In this document: positions 16,485-24,898 of the stretch, piece after piece
Numbering within the stretch: the stretch's first letter is position 1
Layout of the letters: each line of letters starts with the position of its first letter
DNA from: Bacillota bacterium
GTDB taxonomy: Bacteria; Bacillota; Clostridia; Acetivibrionales; DSM-1351
Assembly (NCBI GenBank): GCA_023391425.1
Contig: JAEWAX010000019.1
Span: 1-51,479 of the forward strand
Reading direction: 5' to 3'
DNA length: 51,479 bases
The notes under the pieces: generated by a model
The model's database searches: none
The model's input: the letters and a program-made list of their open reading frames with translations, nothing else
Told to the model about the DNA's origin: nothing
Translations under genes and position numbers: made by a program

Positions 16485-17297
16485 TCAACGTGCAAGTATC
16501 TCATAACCGTCCTTAGTAACTGCAAGAGTATATTCATATTGAGCAGATAAGGACCCATCTCGAGTGGTGATAGTCCACTTATCACTAGCAATTTTTACTG
16601 CATAACCACCTTCATTTATCATGGGCTCAATAGTAAATACCATTCCAGGCAGCATTAGAACTCCCTTGCTGCGCTTCTCAAAGTGATCTATATGAGGGTC
16701 TTCATGGAATTTCAGCCCAACTCCATGACCACCGAGATCACGTACAACGGTATAGCCTTTCTGGTTAGCATATGGCTCAATAGCTCTGCCTATATCATTT
16801 GTTGAACTAAAAGGCTTCACCTGCTTTGTTCCAATATCAAGACATTCTTTTGTAGTTTCTACTAATTTCTTTGCGCTTTGTGTAACGTTACCAATCATAA
16901 ACATTCTGCTTGCATCAGAAAAATATCCGTTTAATATCGTGGAGACATCGACATTCACAATATCTCCCGATTTTAATCTTGTGCGGTCATTAGGAATTCC
17001 ATGACATACAACTTCATTTATTGAGATGCAGGCACTTTTTGGAAAACCCATATAATTTAGTGGGGCAGGAATAGCATTGTGTGCTACTGTGTATTCATAC
17101 ACAATTTTATCTACCTCAGCAGTTGTCATGCCTTCCTTTATTTCTTTTTCTACTAAATCTAAAATTTGAGTAGTTATCTGTCCGCTTTGACGTATTCCCT
17201 CAATCTGCTCAGGAGTCTTAATCAGTGATGGGTGTGGTATAATATACCCCTGCGATTTATACTTTTCTATATTTGCGGCTATTTCATTTGATAACAC
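16485..17297 (-). CDS. map: Type I methionine aminopeptidase
   Basis: Removes the initiator methionine from new proteins. Of about 270 residues, the first 30 are a short extension before the catalytic pita-bread fold. Metal ligands are visible as the aspartates in VNVDVS and FSDAS, the histidine in GGHGVG, and the glutamates in FTIEPM and QYEYT. A GTG at 17297 is preferred because AAGGA lies about 10 bp upstream; a GTG three codons earlier almost touches that site. It follows the PAS-SpoIIE gene on the same strand with a short gap, so the two may share a transcript. It is not in the usual ribosomal-protein operon, so another map copy may exist. Confidence 0.93.
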   Translation of the reverse strand: MLSNEIAANIEKYKSQGYIIPHPSLIKTPEQIEGIRQSGQITTQILDLVEKEIKEGMTTAEVDKIVYEYTVAHNAIPAPLNYMGFPKSACISINEVVCHGIPNDRTRLKSGDIVNVDVSTILNGYFSDASRMFMIGNVTQSAKKLVETTKECLDIGTKQVKPFSSTNDIGRAIEPYANQKGYTVVRDLGGHGVGLKFHEDPHIDHFEKRSKGVLMLPGMVFTIEPMINEGGYAVKIASDKWTITTRDGSLSAQYEYTLAVTKDGYEILAR

Positions 17298-17323
17298 AAT
17301 AAGCACTTCCTTGGTTTTTTTAT

Positions 17324-18448
17324 TTATTTTATGTCTATAAGGGCGACAGTTATGTCATCCATAATATCATTTTCACTGTTACTATCAGAGAAAGCTATAG
17401 CTTTTTTTATTAGTTCGGATAGAGTTTGCGACGGAGGTAGCTCTGATTCAAGTAAATGCTCAACTACGCGTTCCTCTCCAAATTGACCATTCTTTTTATT
17501 TCTAATCTCAATTATACCATCAGTATAAAGGAAAAGCCTATCTTTGGGTTTAATTCTGGTTGTAATCTCAGTATAATCTGGACTTTCAACCCAATTGCTG
17601 ATTGGAATACCACGAGCTCTGAGTATCTGAAAGTCATCTCCTGAGAAAATTATAGGACACACGTTTAACCCTGCATTAGAGTAAGTGATTGTATAGTTAT
17701 TTATGTCTATTATAGCGTAAAAAACTGCTATGTAAAGCTCACTAAAAAAGCCATTTTTATTATAATTAGAATAAAGCTGAGATAAAGCCTTGGAAGGTGA
17801 GAGTATGGATTTATCAAGTGCAGTTTGCAAAAACATAGTTAGCATTGATGCAGCTACTCCGTGTCCAGAAACATCAGCAATATAAACACCAATATGATCA
17901 TTATCTAGCTTAAAAATATCAATAAAGTCTCCACCTAATGTCTCGCAGGGTCGATAAATAAAGTTAAAATCAAGCTTATCACATGACAAGGATTCTTTTG
18001 GCAGAAGACTACATTGTAATCTTTTAGCCATTAATAGGTCTTCTTTTAAAAGCATATTTTGATTTTCAAGTGCTATACTCATTTCCCTTAATTCGGTAAT
18101 ATCATGTAAAACCTCAATAACAGCCTCTTCTGATACTATTTCATCACTTTCTAATGGTGAACTAGTTACGGAAAAAGTACGACCATTGATGGTTTCTTCT
18201 TTGCAACCCGACCAATCTGGAAGATGGTTTCTTGAGATACAGTTTTGGCATGGAGAAGTTCTGCCTAAAATCGCATAACATTTTTGCCCTACGATATCCT
18301 CACCTAGAGCCTCACGCATTGATTTATTTACGAAAATAATAGTGTCTTCCTTATTTATTACGCGAACCCAGTCTTGCATTCCATCAATTATTTCCTCAAT
18401 AAAATTGCAAGCGCAGGGACCAATCTTTTTTCTAAATTTGTATGGCAA
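17324..18448 (-). CDS. PAS domain protein with SpoIIE-type (PP2C) phosphatase
   Basis: About 374 residues. An N-terminal PAS domain (about residues 10-130) contains a cysteine group (CYAILG, then PCQNC) seen in PAS domains that may sense redox state or bind a cofactor. A short helical linker follows. The PP2C/SpoIIE phosphatase domain (about 175-370) has the metal-binding aspartates in GGDFID, ADVSGHG, YTDGIIE and DDITVALI. Such proteins usually dephosphorylate anti-sigma-factor antagonists. I start at TTG 18448, preceded by GAAGGG; the frame extends to an ATG at 18529 that would add a hydrophobic N-terminus but has a poor ribosome-binding site. Confidence 0.85.
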   Translation of the reverse strand: MPYKFRKKIGPCACNFIEEIIDGMQDWVRVINKEDTIIFVNKSMREALGEDIVGQKCYAILGRTSPCQNCISRNHLPDWSGCKEETINGRTFSVTSSPLESDEIVSEEAVIEVLHDITELREMSIALENQNMLLKEDLLMAKRLQCSLLPKESLSCDKLDFNFIYRPCETLGGDFIDIFKLDNDHIGVYIADVSGHGVAASMLTMFLQTALDKSILSPSKALSQLYSNYNKNGFFSELYIAVFYAIIDINNYTITYSNAGLNVCPIIFSGDDFQILRARGIPISNWVESPDYTEITTRIKPKDRLFLYTDGIIEIRNKKNGQFGEERVVEHLLESELPPSQTLSELIKKAIAFSDSNSENDIMDDITVALIDIK

Positions 18449-18626
18449 AATTATCAACCCTTCTTGTATGAATATATTTGAAAATGAAACATACATAATT
18501 ATTAAGGCTATATATATTTTAACATACATAACCTTAAATGGAATGTAATCTTATGAAAATAATATTTAGAGCAATTTTTGGCAATAATATAGAAGACTAA
18601 ATGAATAGTATTGGTGGTGTAAAAAC

Positions 18627-19223
18627 ATGAGTTTTGGAATTAAGGCTGTTGATTTAAAGTATATTGATGCAATGGGCGTAAATGCATTTGCAACATTCTC
18701 AGATGCACTATATCAAACTATCTTAAGCTGCAAGACGGAGCAATATAGTGACATAGTATTTGTCTGTATTGGAACAGACCGTTCGACAGGAGATAGTTTA
18801 GGGCCAATTATTGGGCATAAGTTAAGGGAAATGAAATATGAAAATGTGCATGTATTTGGCAATTTAGATACCCCAGTTCATGCAAAAAATCTGTGTGAAA
18901 CCACAAGCTTAATATGTGATAAGTATGAAAAGCCATTTATTATTGCAATAGATGCCTGTCTTGGTAAAATGGAGCATGTAGGTCACATCACTGTTGGAAC
19001 TGGGGCCTTGAAGCCTGGGTCAGCTGTGAATAAAGATTTAGAGCCTGTTGGGAATATGCATATAACTGGGATAGTTAATTTTAGTGGCTTTATGGATTTC
19101 TTGATTCTTCAAAATACTAGGTTAGGTACAGTTATGAAAATAGCTGATGTTATTTCAAGCGGTATACGATACGTAATTTGGAGAATCCAAAGAGATGACC
19201 TAAAAAAAGCATTTTTAAGGTAG
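18627..19223 (+). CDS. yyaC: YyaC-like spore protease
   Basis: A 198-residue protein of the DUF1256/YyaC family, related to the germination protease GPR and hydrogenase maturation peptidases. Recognisable features are CIGTDRSTGDSLGP near residue 50, IDACLG near 112, and a GTGALKPG stretch near 125. YyaC is produced in the forespore in Bacillus and is one marker that this organism sporulates. GGTGGTG precedes the ATG. It is divergent from the PAS-SpoIIE gene and stands as a single gene. Confidence 0.92.
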   Translation: MSFGIKAVDLKYIDAMGVNAFATFSDALYQTILSCKTEQYSDIVFVCIGTDRSTGDSLGPIIGHKLREMKYENVHVFGNLDTPVHAKNLCETTSLICDKYEKPFIIAIDACLGKMEHVGHITVGTGALKPGSAVNKDLEPVGNMHITGIVNFSGFMDFLILQNTRLGTVMKIADVISSGIRYVIWRIQRDDLKKAFLR

Positions 19224-19352
19224 AGTCATTATAGTTCTAATTTGTTCAGACTTTTTAAAATTTTAAACTTATAATATGATATAAGAATTACAACGGTTGC
19301 AATTAAGTAATATTATACATGGATTGTATAAGTTAAATTTTAGGAGGTTTTT

Positions 19353-19868
19353 ATGAATAATAGACGTAATGGTACTATGATTATTGGGTTATTGCTTATT
19401 TTAGTAGGTGTACTTGCTGTTTTGGATAATTTCGGTATATTTGAGATTTACTTTAATATCTTTGATATTGGTTTTCTTTTCGCACACTTCTGGCCAATGA
19501 TTATTATTGTTGTTGGATTAGTTTTTCATTACACATTTTTTACAGGCAAGACGTCTGATGCTGGATTACTTGTTCCAGGAGGAATACTTCTAACTATTGG
19601 TATTACCTGTCAGATTTCTATGTTGTTTGATTTGTGGGGATTTATGTGGCCTGGATTTATTCTTGCAGTAGCTGTAGGATTATTTGAACTATATCTATTT
19701 GGAACAAGAGAAAAGGGTCTCTTAATACCAGTTTTCATTTTAGGTGGATTGTCCCTAATATTCTTTACAATGTCTCTAGGTAGAATTTGGGTGCTAAGAA
19801 CATACCTTATTCCTGCGATACTAATTGTAGGTGGAATAATGATAGTTACTAAAAACAAAAGGAATTAA
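19353..19868 (+). CDS. LiaF/LiaI-like transmembrane protein
   Basis: A 171-residue membrane protein with about five or six hydrophobic helices and few polar residues. The start, with a short basic segment followed by GLLLILVGVLAVLDNFGIF, resembles the LiaF transmembrane/DUF5668 domain used in cell-envelope stress modules. The C-terminal cytoplasmic LiaF domain is missing, so it is a membrane-only version. AGGAGGT precedes the ATG. No two-component genes lie next to it, so a role in envelope sensing is only a suggestion. Confidence 0.75.
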   Translation: MNNRRNGTMIIGLLLILVGVLAVLDNFGIFEIYFNIFDIGFLFAHFWPMIIIVVGLVFHYTFFTGKTSDAGLLVPGGILLTIGITCQISMLFDLWGFMWPGFILAVAVGLFELYLFGTREKGLLIPVFILGGLSLIFFTMSLGRIWVLRTYLIPAILIVGGIMIVTKNKRN

Positions 19869-19928
19869 GTCCCTGTTTAATCATCTAATGCATATAATGT
19901 ATTATTGATTAATAGAGGGTGCATATAG

Positions 19929-20114
19929 ATGAGTAATAGTGATGTTATAAAAGTTAGATTAGAAAATATTAAGGGTTACATGTATAAGGAGATCCAACAA
20001 TTGCTCACAGATAATCAGGGAGTAGAGAACAAACTTCAGAGGTTCAGGCCTTCGAAGCATAGGAAAGCTTATAGGGTTGAAAATAATTTTAAAAAAAGGT
20101 GTTATGCTCGATAA
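19929..20114 (+). CDS. Small basic hypothetical protein
   Basis: A 61-residue open frame rich in lysine and arginine, with a helical N-terminal half. AGAGGGTG lies upstream at somewhat long spacing. No domain is recognised. It lies between the LiaF-like gene and rubredoxin on the same strand, with normal codon use for the region. It may be a real small gene; support is modest. Confidence 0.4.
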   Translation: MSNSDVIKVRLENIKGYMYKEIQQLLTDNQGVENKLQRFRPSKHRKAYRVENNFKKRCYAR

Positions 20115-20206
20115 AAAGTGGGAATATATATAAAATACATTGTGTTGAGAATATAACGTTCTCTGATACAAACTCAGACTATTAAAAAACAAGGAGAGAA
20201 TAACAA

Positions 20207-20365
20207 ATGGATAAATATGTTTGCACAGTTTGTGGTTATGTTTATGACCCTGAAGTAGGAGACCCAGATGGCGGAATAGCGCCAGGTACAGCTTTTGAAG
20301 ATATTCCAGATGATTGGGCTTGTCCATTATGCGGTGTTGACAAAAGTATGTTTGAAAAAGAATAA
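20207..20365 (+). CDS. Rubredoxin
   Basis: A 52-residue one-iron electron carrier. The four cysteine ligands are in CTVCGY near residue 6 and CPLCGV near 39, and the aromatic core (YVYDPE, DDWACP) is intact. It starts at ATG 20207 with AAGGAGAG upstream. In anaerobes rubredoxin typically passes electrons to oxygen- and peroxide-reducing enzymes; no such partner is adjacent. A strong terminator follows. The minus-strand open frame across it is a shadow. Confidence 0.97.
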   Translation: MDKYVCTVCGYVYDPEVGDPDGGIAPGTAFEDIPDDWACPLCGVDKSMFEKE

Positions 20366-20385
20366 TTTTATTGATAGAAACTACT

Positions 20386-20421
20386 GAAAACGGTTTTCCT
20401 GATTATAGGAAAGCCGTTTTT
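20386..20421 (+). terminator. Terminator of rubredoxin
   Basis: AAACGGTTTTCCT pairs with AGGAAAGCCGTTT across a short loop, followed by a T-run. It lies 20 bp after the rubredoxin stop. Confidence 0.85.
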
Positions 20422-20498
20422 GACTATATTTGAAAAAATAATATAACAAAGCTAAAAATGAATCCAGAGACTGTTAGGTTGAAAGGGTGGGTATTATT

Positions 20499-21215
20499 AT
20501 GTATAAAGGCAAGCCTGTGATTGGCATTACATGCGCATATGATTTTGAAAAGGGCAGCAGCTGTATAAAGGATGATTATTATGATGCAATTATACACTGT
20601 GGAGGAGTGCCAATATTAATACCGGTTACAGAGGAAAAAAGTATGTGGGTTGAGTATCTCGAGATATGTAATGGCATAATTTTATCTGGTGGTCCTGATA
20701 TTGATGCCACATATTTTGGGAAAAGCAATATGTCGTATGCAAACGAGATCTCACCAATTCGTGATAGTATGGAGATATTTTTGGCCCAACAGGCTATAAC
20801 TATAGATAAACCAATTTTAGGCATTTGTAGAGGCATACAAGTAATTAATATTGCTGCAGGTGGCAGTATTTTTCAAGACATTTATGCTGAGAATAATACT
20901 AATAATCCAATTATAAAACATAGTCAAGAGGCACCGAGATGGTTTCAAATACATAATATTAATATTCAAGGTAAGACATGCCTCCACAACATTTTCGGAA
21001 GAGACACTTTAAAAGTTAACTCCTTTCACCATCAAGCTGTTAGCGAAATTGCATCAGGATTCACAATAGATGCCTACGCAGAGGATGGAATTATTGAGGC
21101 AATAAGCCAGGAAAATAAAAAATTCGTTTTAGGAGTTCAGTGGCATCCAGAAAACTTGTGGAGGAAAGATAATACTCATCTTAAGTTATTTGAAAGGCTT
21201 GTTTCGGTATGCTAA
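20499..21215 (+). CDS. Class I glutamine amidotransferase-like hydrolase (peptidase C26, PuuD-like)
   Basis: A 238-residue enzyme of the gamma-glutamyl-GABA hydrolase family, which cleaves gamma-glutamyl amides. The nucleophile cysteine is in GICRGIQ near residue 113, and the catalytic His-Glu pair is in QWHPE near 215. Other landmarks are GGPDID and the FHHQAV loop. ATG at 20499 is chosen because GAAAGGGTGG lies at good spacing; an upstream GTG overlaps that site. No polyamine-degradation genes are adjacent, so the substrate is not indicated by context. Confidence 0.92.
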   Translation: MYKGKPVIGITCAYDFEKGSSCIKDDYYDAIIHCGGVPILIPVTEEKSMWVEYLEICNGIILSGGPDIDATYFGKSNMSYANEISPIRDSMEIFLAQQAITIDKPILGICRGIQVINIAAGGSIFQDIYAENNTNNPIIKHSQEAPRWFQIHNINIQGKTCLHNIFGRDTLKVNSFHHQAVSEIASGFTIDAYAEDGIIEAISQENKKFVLGVQWHPENLWRKDNTHLKLFERLVSVC

Positions 21216-21315
21216 AATAGAGAAGTCTTATTGTGCTAATAAAATTAGTAGAGAAGCGTAAATTTGATTATTCTTTTCTCTGTTTTTTGAGCAGATTGAG
21301 GAACTGGAGGAACTA

Positions 21316-22152
21316 ATGTTAGAGAAACTAGATACTTTTTTTAGTAAGTCACTTGGAATATTCTACACCCCTGTTTTAAAGACCTTTGAAATTGTTTTGA
21401 CATTTATTATAGCTATAGTGATTGTTAAAATTGGAAAACTCCTTATAAGGAAGTTATTTGAGAAACAGAAAGATTTTAAGTTTAAGCTAGATGAAAAAAG
21501 ACTTGATACTATGATGACTTTAACAATTAGCATATTTAAATATGTTATATATATTGGAGCAATTATAATTAGCCTGTCCGATATTCTTGATCTAAAGGCA
21601 GTACTTGCAGCAGCAGGGGTTGGTGGTATTGCAATTGGCTTGGGGGCTCAAAGCCTTATAAAAGACACAATTTCAGGCTTTTTTATCTTGCTTGAAGATC
21701 AGTTTGCTGTGGGGGACTTGATAACTATTGACACTATGACTGGAACTGTTGAGCGTATGGAACTTAGGGTTACTAGGTTAAAGAATTATACTGGAGATGT
21801 GTACATTATCCCTAACGGAGAGATAAAAAAGGTAACTAACCATACCAGGGATAACAAGATGGTTATTGTAAATATTCCTGTTGCGTATTCTAGCAATATG
21901 GCAAAAGTAAATGAGATAGCACAGAGAGTTTGTGACGAAGTAAAAGAGGAATTTTCAGTTTTTACAGAGGAGCCAACGGTCTTAGGTATTACTGAATTAG
22001 GAAATAATAATATGAATTTGAGAATTACTGCAAGAACCTTTCCAAATGAGCAATGGGCAGTAGAAAGGCGCATTAGAATGAAGATAAAAGAGGCTTTTGA
22101 GGCTAACAGAGTAGAGTTTTTCGACAAAACAGCTTTCTTAAAGCCGGAGTGA
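21316..22152 (+). CDS. mscS: Small-conductance mechanosensitive channel MscS
   Basis: A 278-residue tension-gated channel releasing solutes under hypo-osmotic stress. Three hydrophobic segments precede the pore helix, whose AAGVGGIAIGLGAQSLIKD pattern is near residues 97-115. A conserved beta domain (EDQFAVGDLI) and a cytoplasmic alpha-beta domain follow. The length matches the short MscS type. GGAGGA precedes the ATG. Two small genes follow on the same strand, a common clostridial order. Confidence 0.94.
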   Translation: MLEKLDTFFSKSLGIFYTPVLKTFEIVLTFIIAIVIVKIGKLLIRKLFEKQKDFKFKLDEKRLDTMMTLTISIFKYVIYIGAIIISLSDILDLKAVLAAAGVGGIAIGLGAQSLIKDTISGFFILLEDQFAVGDLITIDTMTGTVERMELRVTRLKNYTGDVYIIPNGEIKKVTNHTRDNKMVIVNIPVAYSSNMAKVNEIAQRVCDEVKEEFSVFTEEPTVLGITELGNNNMNLRITARTFPNEQWAVERRIRMKIKEAFEANRVEFFDKTAFLKPE

Positions 22153-22200
22153 AAAATATAAAGTTGCTATTAGCGACTCATGGAGTGGAGGGTAGGTAGT

Positions 22201-22422
22201 ATGGCTGATAAATATGCTTTGGGTGATATTGTAGAAATGAAGAAGCAGCACCCTTGTGGAAGCAAGCAATGGGAAATAGTTCGTACAGGGGCTGATTTTA
22301 GGATAAAGTGTGTTGGGTGTGCACATCAAGTCATGCTTGCTAGGACAAAGTTTGAAAAGAGTGTAAAAAAGATTATTAAGTCTAATTTAGCGAATAGCGG
22401 AGAGAACTCGGCTACAGATTAA
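22201..22422 (+). CDS. DUF951 family protein
   Basis: A 73-residue protein matching the small DUF951 family widespread in Firmicutes. Hallmarks are MKKQHPCGS near residue 12, IKCVGC near 38 and the basic RTKFEKSVKKI segment near 50. The three cysteines suggest zinc binding; function is not known. ATG at 22201 has GGAGGGTAGG upstream. It commonly lies next to mscS in Clostridia, as here. Confidence 0.93.
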   Translation: MADKYALGDIVEMKKQHPCGSKQWEIVRTGADFRIKCVGCAHQVMLARTKFEKSVKKIIKSNLANSGENSATD

Positions 22423-22524
22423 GTTATTCAACCAAAAACAAAAAATATGCCTCAATATTAGTGTATAGGCAATCCTGTTTTGGGAACACTTAGTAATATG
22501 GCAAGATATTACTGGGAGGTTGAA

Positions 22525-22818
22525 ATGGAAGAATTGCAAAATACAACACCATCGCAAAAATTTGAGAGTATTATAAAGGATTATCTTCATCAAGGTAAGG
22601 AAAAACTTGAAAATGACTTGGTAGGAACAAGAGAAGCCATTAAGCTTATTGCAAAGGATAAAACCAAGAGTTTTATGCGTACGATGGACTTAGGGCTAAA
22701 TGAAGAGGAAAGGAATTGTTTACATTCACTAATTATAACAAGTATGTATCAATCCTTTTGTTATGGCTATGGTATAGGGAAGATTGAGGGCGAAACAAAG
22801 CAAAAGGTATGTTTGTAA
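22525..22818 (+). CDS. Small helical hypothetical protein
   Basis: A 97-residue, mostly helical and charged protein with no signal peptide. ATG at 22525 is chosen because GGGAGGT lies 5 bp upstream; the longer frame from 22480 has no ribosome-binding site. I do not recognise a family. It ends before a strong terminator shared with the convergent ABC exporter gene. Confidence 0.6.
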   Translation: MEELQNTTPSQKFESIIKDYLHQGKEKLENDLVGTREAIKLIAKDKTKSFMRTMDLGLNEEERNCLHSLIITSMYQSFCYGYGIGKIEGETKQKVCL

Positions 22819-22827
22819 AATCGATAT

Positions 22828-22872
22828 AAAAATACACGTTACTTTACAATTAGAAAGAAGCGTGTATTTTTT
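22828..22872. terminator. Bidirectional terminator
   Basis: AAATACACG (about 22830-22838) pairs with CGTGTATTT (22861-22869) between the convergent 97-residue gene and the ABC exporter. A T-run follows on the plus strand and an A-run precedes it, so it can work both ways. Confidence 0.75.
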
Positions 22873-24619
22873 ATTTATCTAATTCGTCCAACCCTTCAAA
22901 CTGCATATTATAATATTTAGCGTATAGACCGTTTCGTGATATCAAAGCTTCATGGTTACCGCGCTCTTGAATGCCATTTTGACTTATTACAATTATCTCA
23001 TCAGCATTGCGTATTGTGCTTAGCCTGTGAGCTATTACAATGGTAGTACGGTTCTTGGAGAGGTGCTCCAACGATGCCTGGATGTGGCGTTCGCTCTCAT
23101 TGTCTAAGGCAGATGTAGCTTCATCTAAAATCAAAATGGGTGGATTCTTGAGAAATACGCGAGCGATGGCTATTCGCTGCTTTTGACCACCTGAGAGTCG
23201 TGTACCGCGCTCGCCAACATAAGTATCATAGCCCTCGTCAAGACCCATTATAAAGTCATGGATATTTGCATTTTTAGCCGCCTCAACAACTTCTTCATCG
23301 CTTGCATTAGGCTTTCCATAAGAAATATTGTCTCTTATACTGCCTGAAAACATATATACATCCTGCTGAACAATACCGATAGAATTTCGTAAGGATTTAA
23401 GGGTAATATCACGTATATCAATACCGTCAATAGTAATTTCGCCACTCGTAACTTCATAAAAGCGAGGGAGTAATGAGCACAGAGTTGTTTTTCCACCACC
23501 TGATGGACCAACAAAGGCTATAGTTTTACCTGCCACAATTGAGATGCTTACATTGTCCAGTACCTCTGAGGTCCCATCATAGCGGAAGGATACATGGTTA
23601 TAATTTATTTGACCGCGTGGGTTTATTAATGGTTTTGCGTTGTTCCTATCGACAATTTCTGGTTCTGTTTCTACAACTTCTAAGAAGCGCTTGAAACCTG
23701 AAAAACCCTTTTGGAAGGATTCTGTAAAATTGATAAGCACATCAATTGGGTTTAGAAATATTCCGATATATAATGCATAAATTGCAAGATCAGCTGGTTT
23801 TAAGCTGCCTTTAGCGATAAAGAACCCTCCACTTACCAGCACAGCGCAGTATAGCAGCCCTTGAAAGAAGCTGTTGCCAGCATGGAAGCCACCCATCATA
23901 ATATAGCTGCTTTTCTTTGAATCAAGGAATTTTAAATTACTATCACTAAATTTATCATGCTCAAGATCCTCGTTTGCAAAGGATTTAACTACCCTTATGC
24001 CAGAAAGAGTATCCTGTACGCGTGAATTTACATGGGCAATTTTTTTTCGGTTATCCATAAATACTGTACGCATTTTTTTATTTTTATTCCAGCTGAAAAT
24101 TACCATAATGAGAGTAACTGCCAGAAGAATTAAAGTCATTTGGGCATTTATCATTGTTAATAAAATAAAGGAACCGATTATTTTTATAGCTGATATGAAT
24201 ATATTTTCTGGGCCATGATGTGCCAATTCAGATATATCAAATAAATCTGATATAAGTTTTGACATCATTTCGCCGGTATTATTCCTATCATAGTAAGAAA
24301 ATGAAAGAGTTTGAAAGTGGTCAAATAAATCCTGTCGCATATCACTTTCCATACGCGCACCCATTATGTGTCCCCATGAGGTTATATAGTACTGGCAAAA
24401 ATACCGTACTAAGTACATAACAAGCAGGCCTAAACCTATAATCCATAGAACATGAATTATCTCAGATGAGCTGCCTGTAAATACGCCCTTTGTAAGAAAA
24501 TTCAAAATTTGCGGAAAGGCTAAATCAATAGCAGATACAATTAAAGCGCAAAACATATCTATGAAAAATAGAGTTTTATAGGGCTTATAGTATTTGATAA
24601 ATTTTTTTATGATAGACAT
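22871..24619 (-). CDS. ABC exporter half-transporter (MsbA/LmrA-like)
   Basis: A 582-residue protein with an N-terminal six-helix exporter domain (residues about 1-310) and a C-terminal ATPase. The ATPase has Walker A GPSGGGKTT near 372, signature LSGGQKQR near 480, Walker B ILILDEATSAL near 500, and the H-loop AHRLS near 532. It should work as a homodimer exporting lipid or drug-like substrates; the substrate is not indicated. It stands alone between a convergent terminator and a divergent secreted-protein gene. Confidence 0.93.
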   Translation of the reverse strand: MSIIKKFIKYYKPYKTLFFIDMFCALIVSAIDLAFPQILNFLTKGVFTGSSSEIIHVLWIIGLGLLVMYLVRYFCQYYITSWGHIMGARMESDMRQDLFDHFQTLSFSYYDRNNTGEMMSKLISDLFDISELAHHGPENIFISAIKIIGSFILLTMINAQMTLILLAVTLIMVIFSWNKNKKMRTVFMDNRKKIAHVNSRVQDTLSGIRVVKSFANEDLEHDKFSDSNLKFLDSKKSSYIMMGGFHAGNSFFQGLLYCAVLVSGGFFIAKGSLKPADLAIYALYIGIFLNPIDVLINFTESFQKGFSGFKRFLEVVETEPEIVDRNNAKPLINPRGQINYNHVSFRYDGTSEVLDNVSISIVAGKTIAFVGPSGGGKTTLCSLLPRFYEVTSGEITIDGIDIRDITLKSLRNSIGIVQQDVYMFSGSIRDNISYGKPNASDEEVVEAAKNANIHDFIMGLDEGYDTYVGERGTRLSGGQKQRIAIARVFLKNPPILILDEATSALDNESERHIQASLEHLSKNRTTIVIAHRLSTIRNADEIIVISQNGIQERGNHEALISRNGLYAKYYNMQFEGLDELDK

Positions 24620-24767
24620 TTGATAGTTCTCCGATAAGTATTATGAGTTGCAGAAAAATCATTTCGATTACTATTGTACCCTATGTACAAATATTTTGGA
24701 AGGGTGGATTAAGTAGTACATATGTTTGAATGATTCTTCAGAAGGATTTCGTGCATTGTTTGATTTT

Positions 24768-24796
24768 TTGATAGGGAATATTTTATTTTATATACA
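24768..24796 (+). promoter_or_regulatory. Possible promoter of the SH3b protein gene
   Basis: TTGATA (24768-24773) and TATACA (24791-24796) with a 17-bp spacer lie about 100 bp before the ATG at 24899. The -10 box is imperfect. Confidence 0.35.
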
Positions 24797-24898
24797 ATAT
24801 ATGGTAAAATTACAATAATAAAAGGTTAATACTTCAACTATTCTGCTAGCTAAAATAAGTGTGACAATCAACAAATTACTTTGATAGGAGAGGTAATC

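Noticed and set aside
16331..16591. 86-codon minus-strand open frame with a repeated HPWHRGISPS segment
   Set aside because: It is generated by the tandem 51-bp hairpin repeat, overlaps map in another frame and crosses the map terminator.
19959..20327. 122-codon minus-strand open frame
   Set aside because: It is antisense to rubredoxin, whose cysteine motifs and ribosome-binding site are clear.
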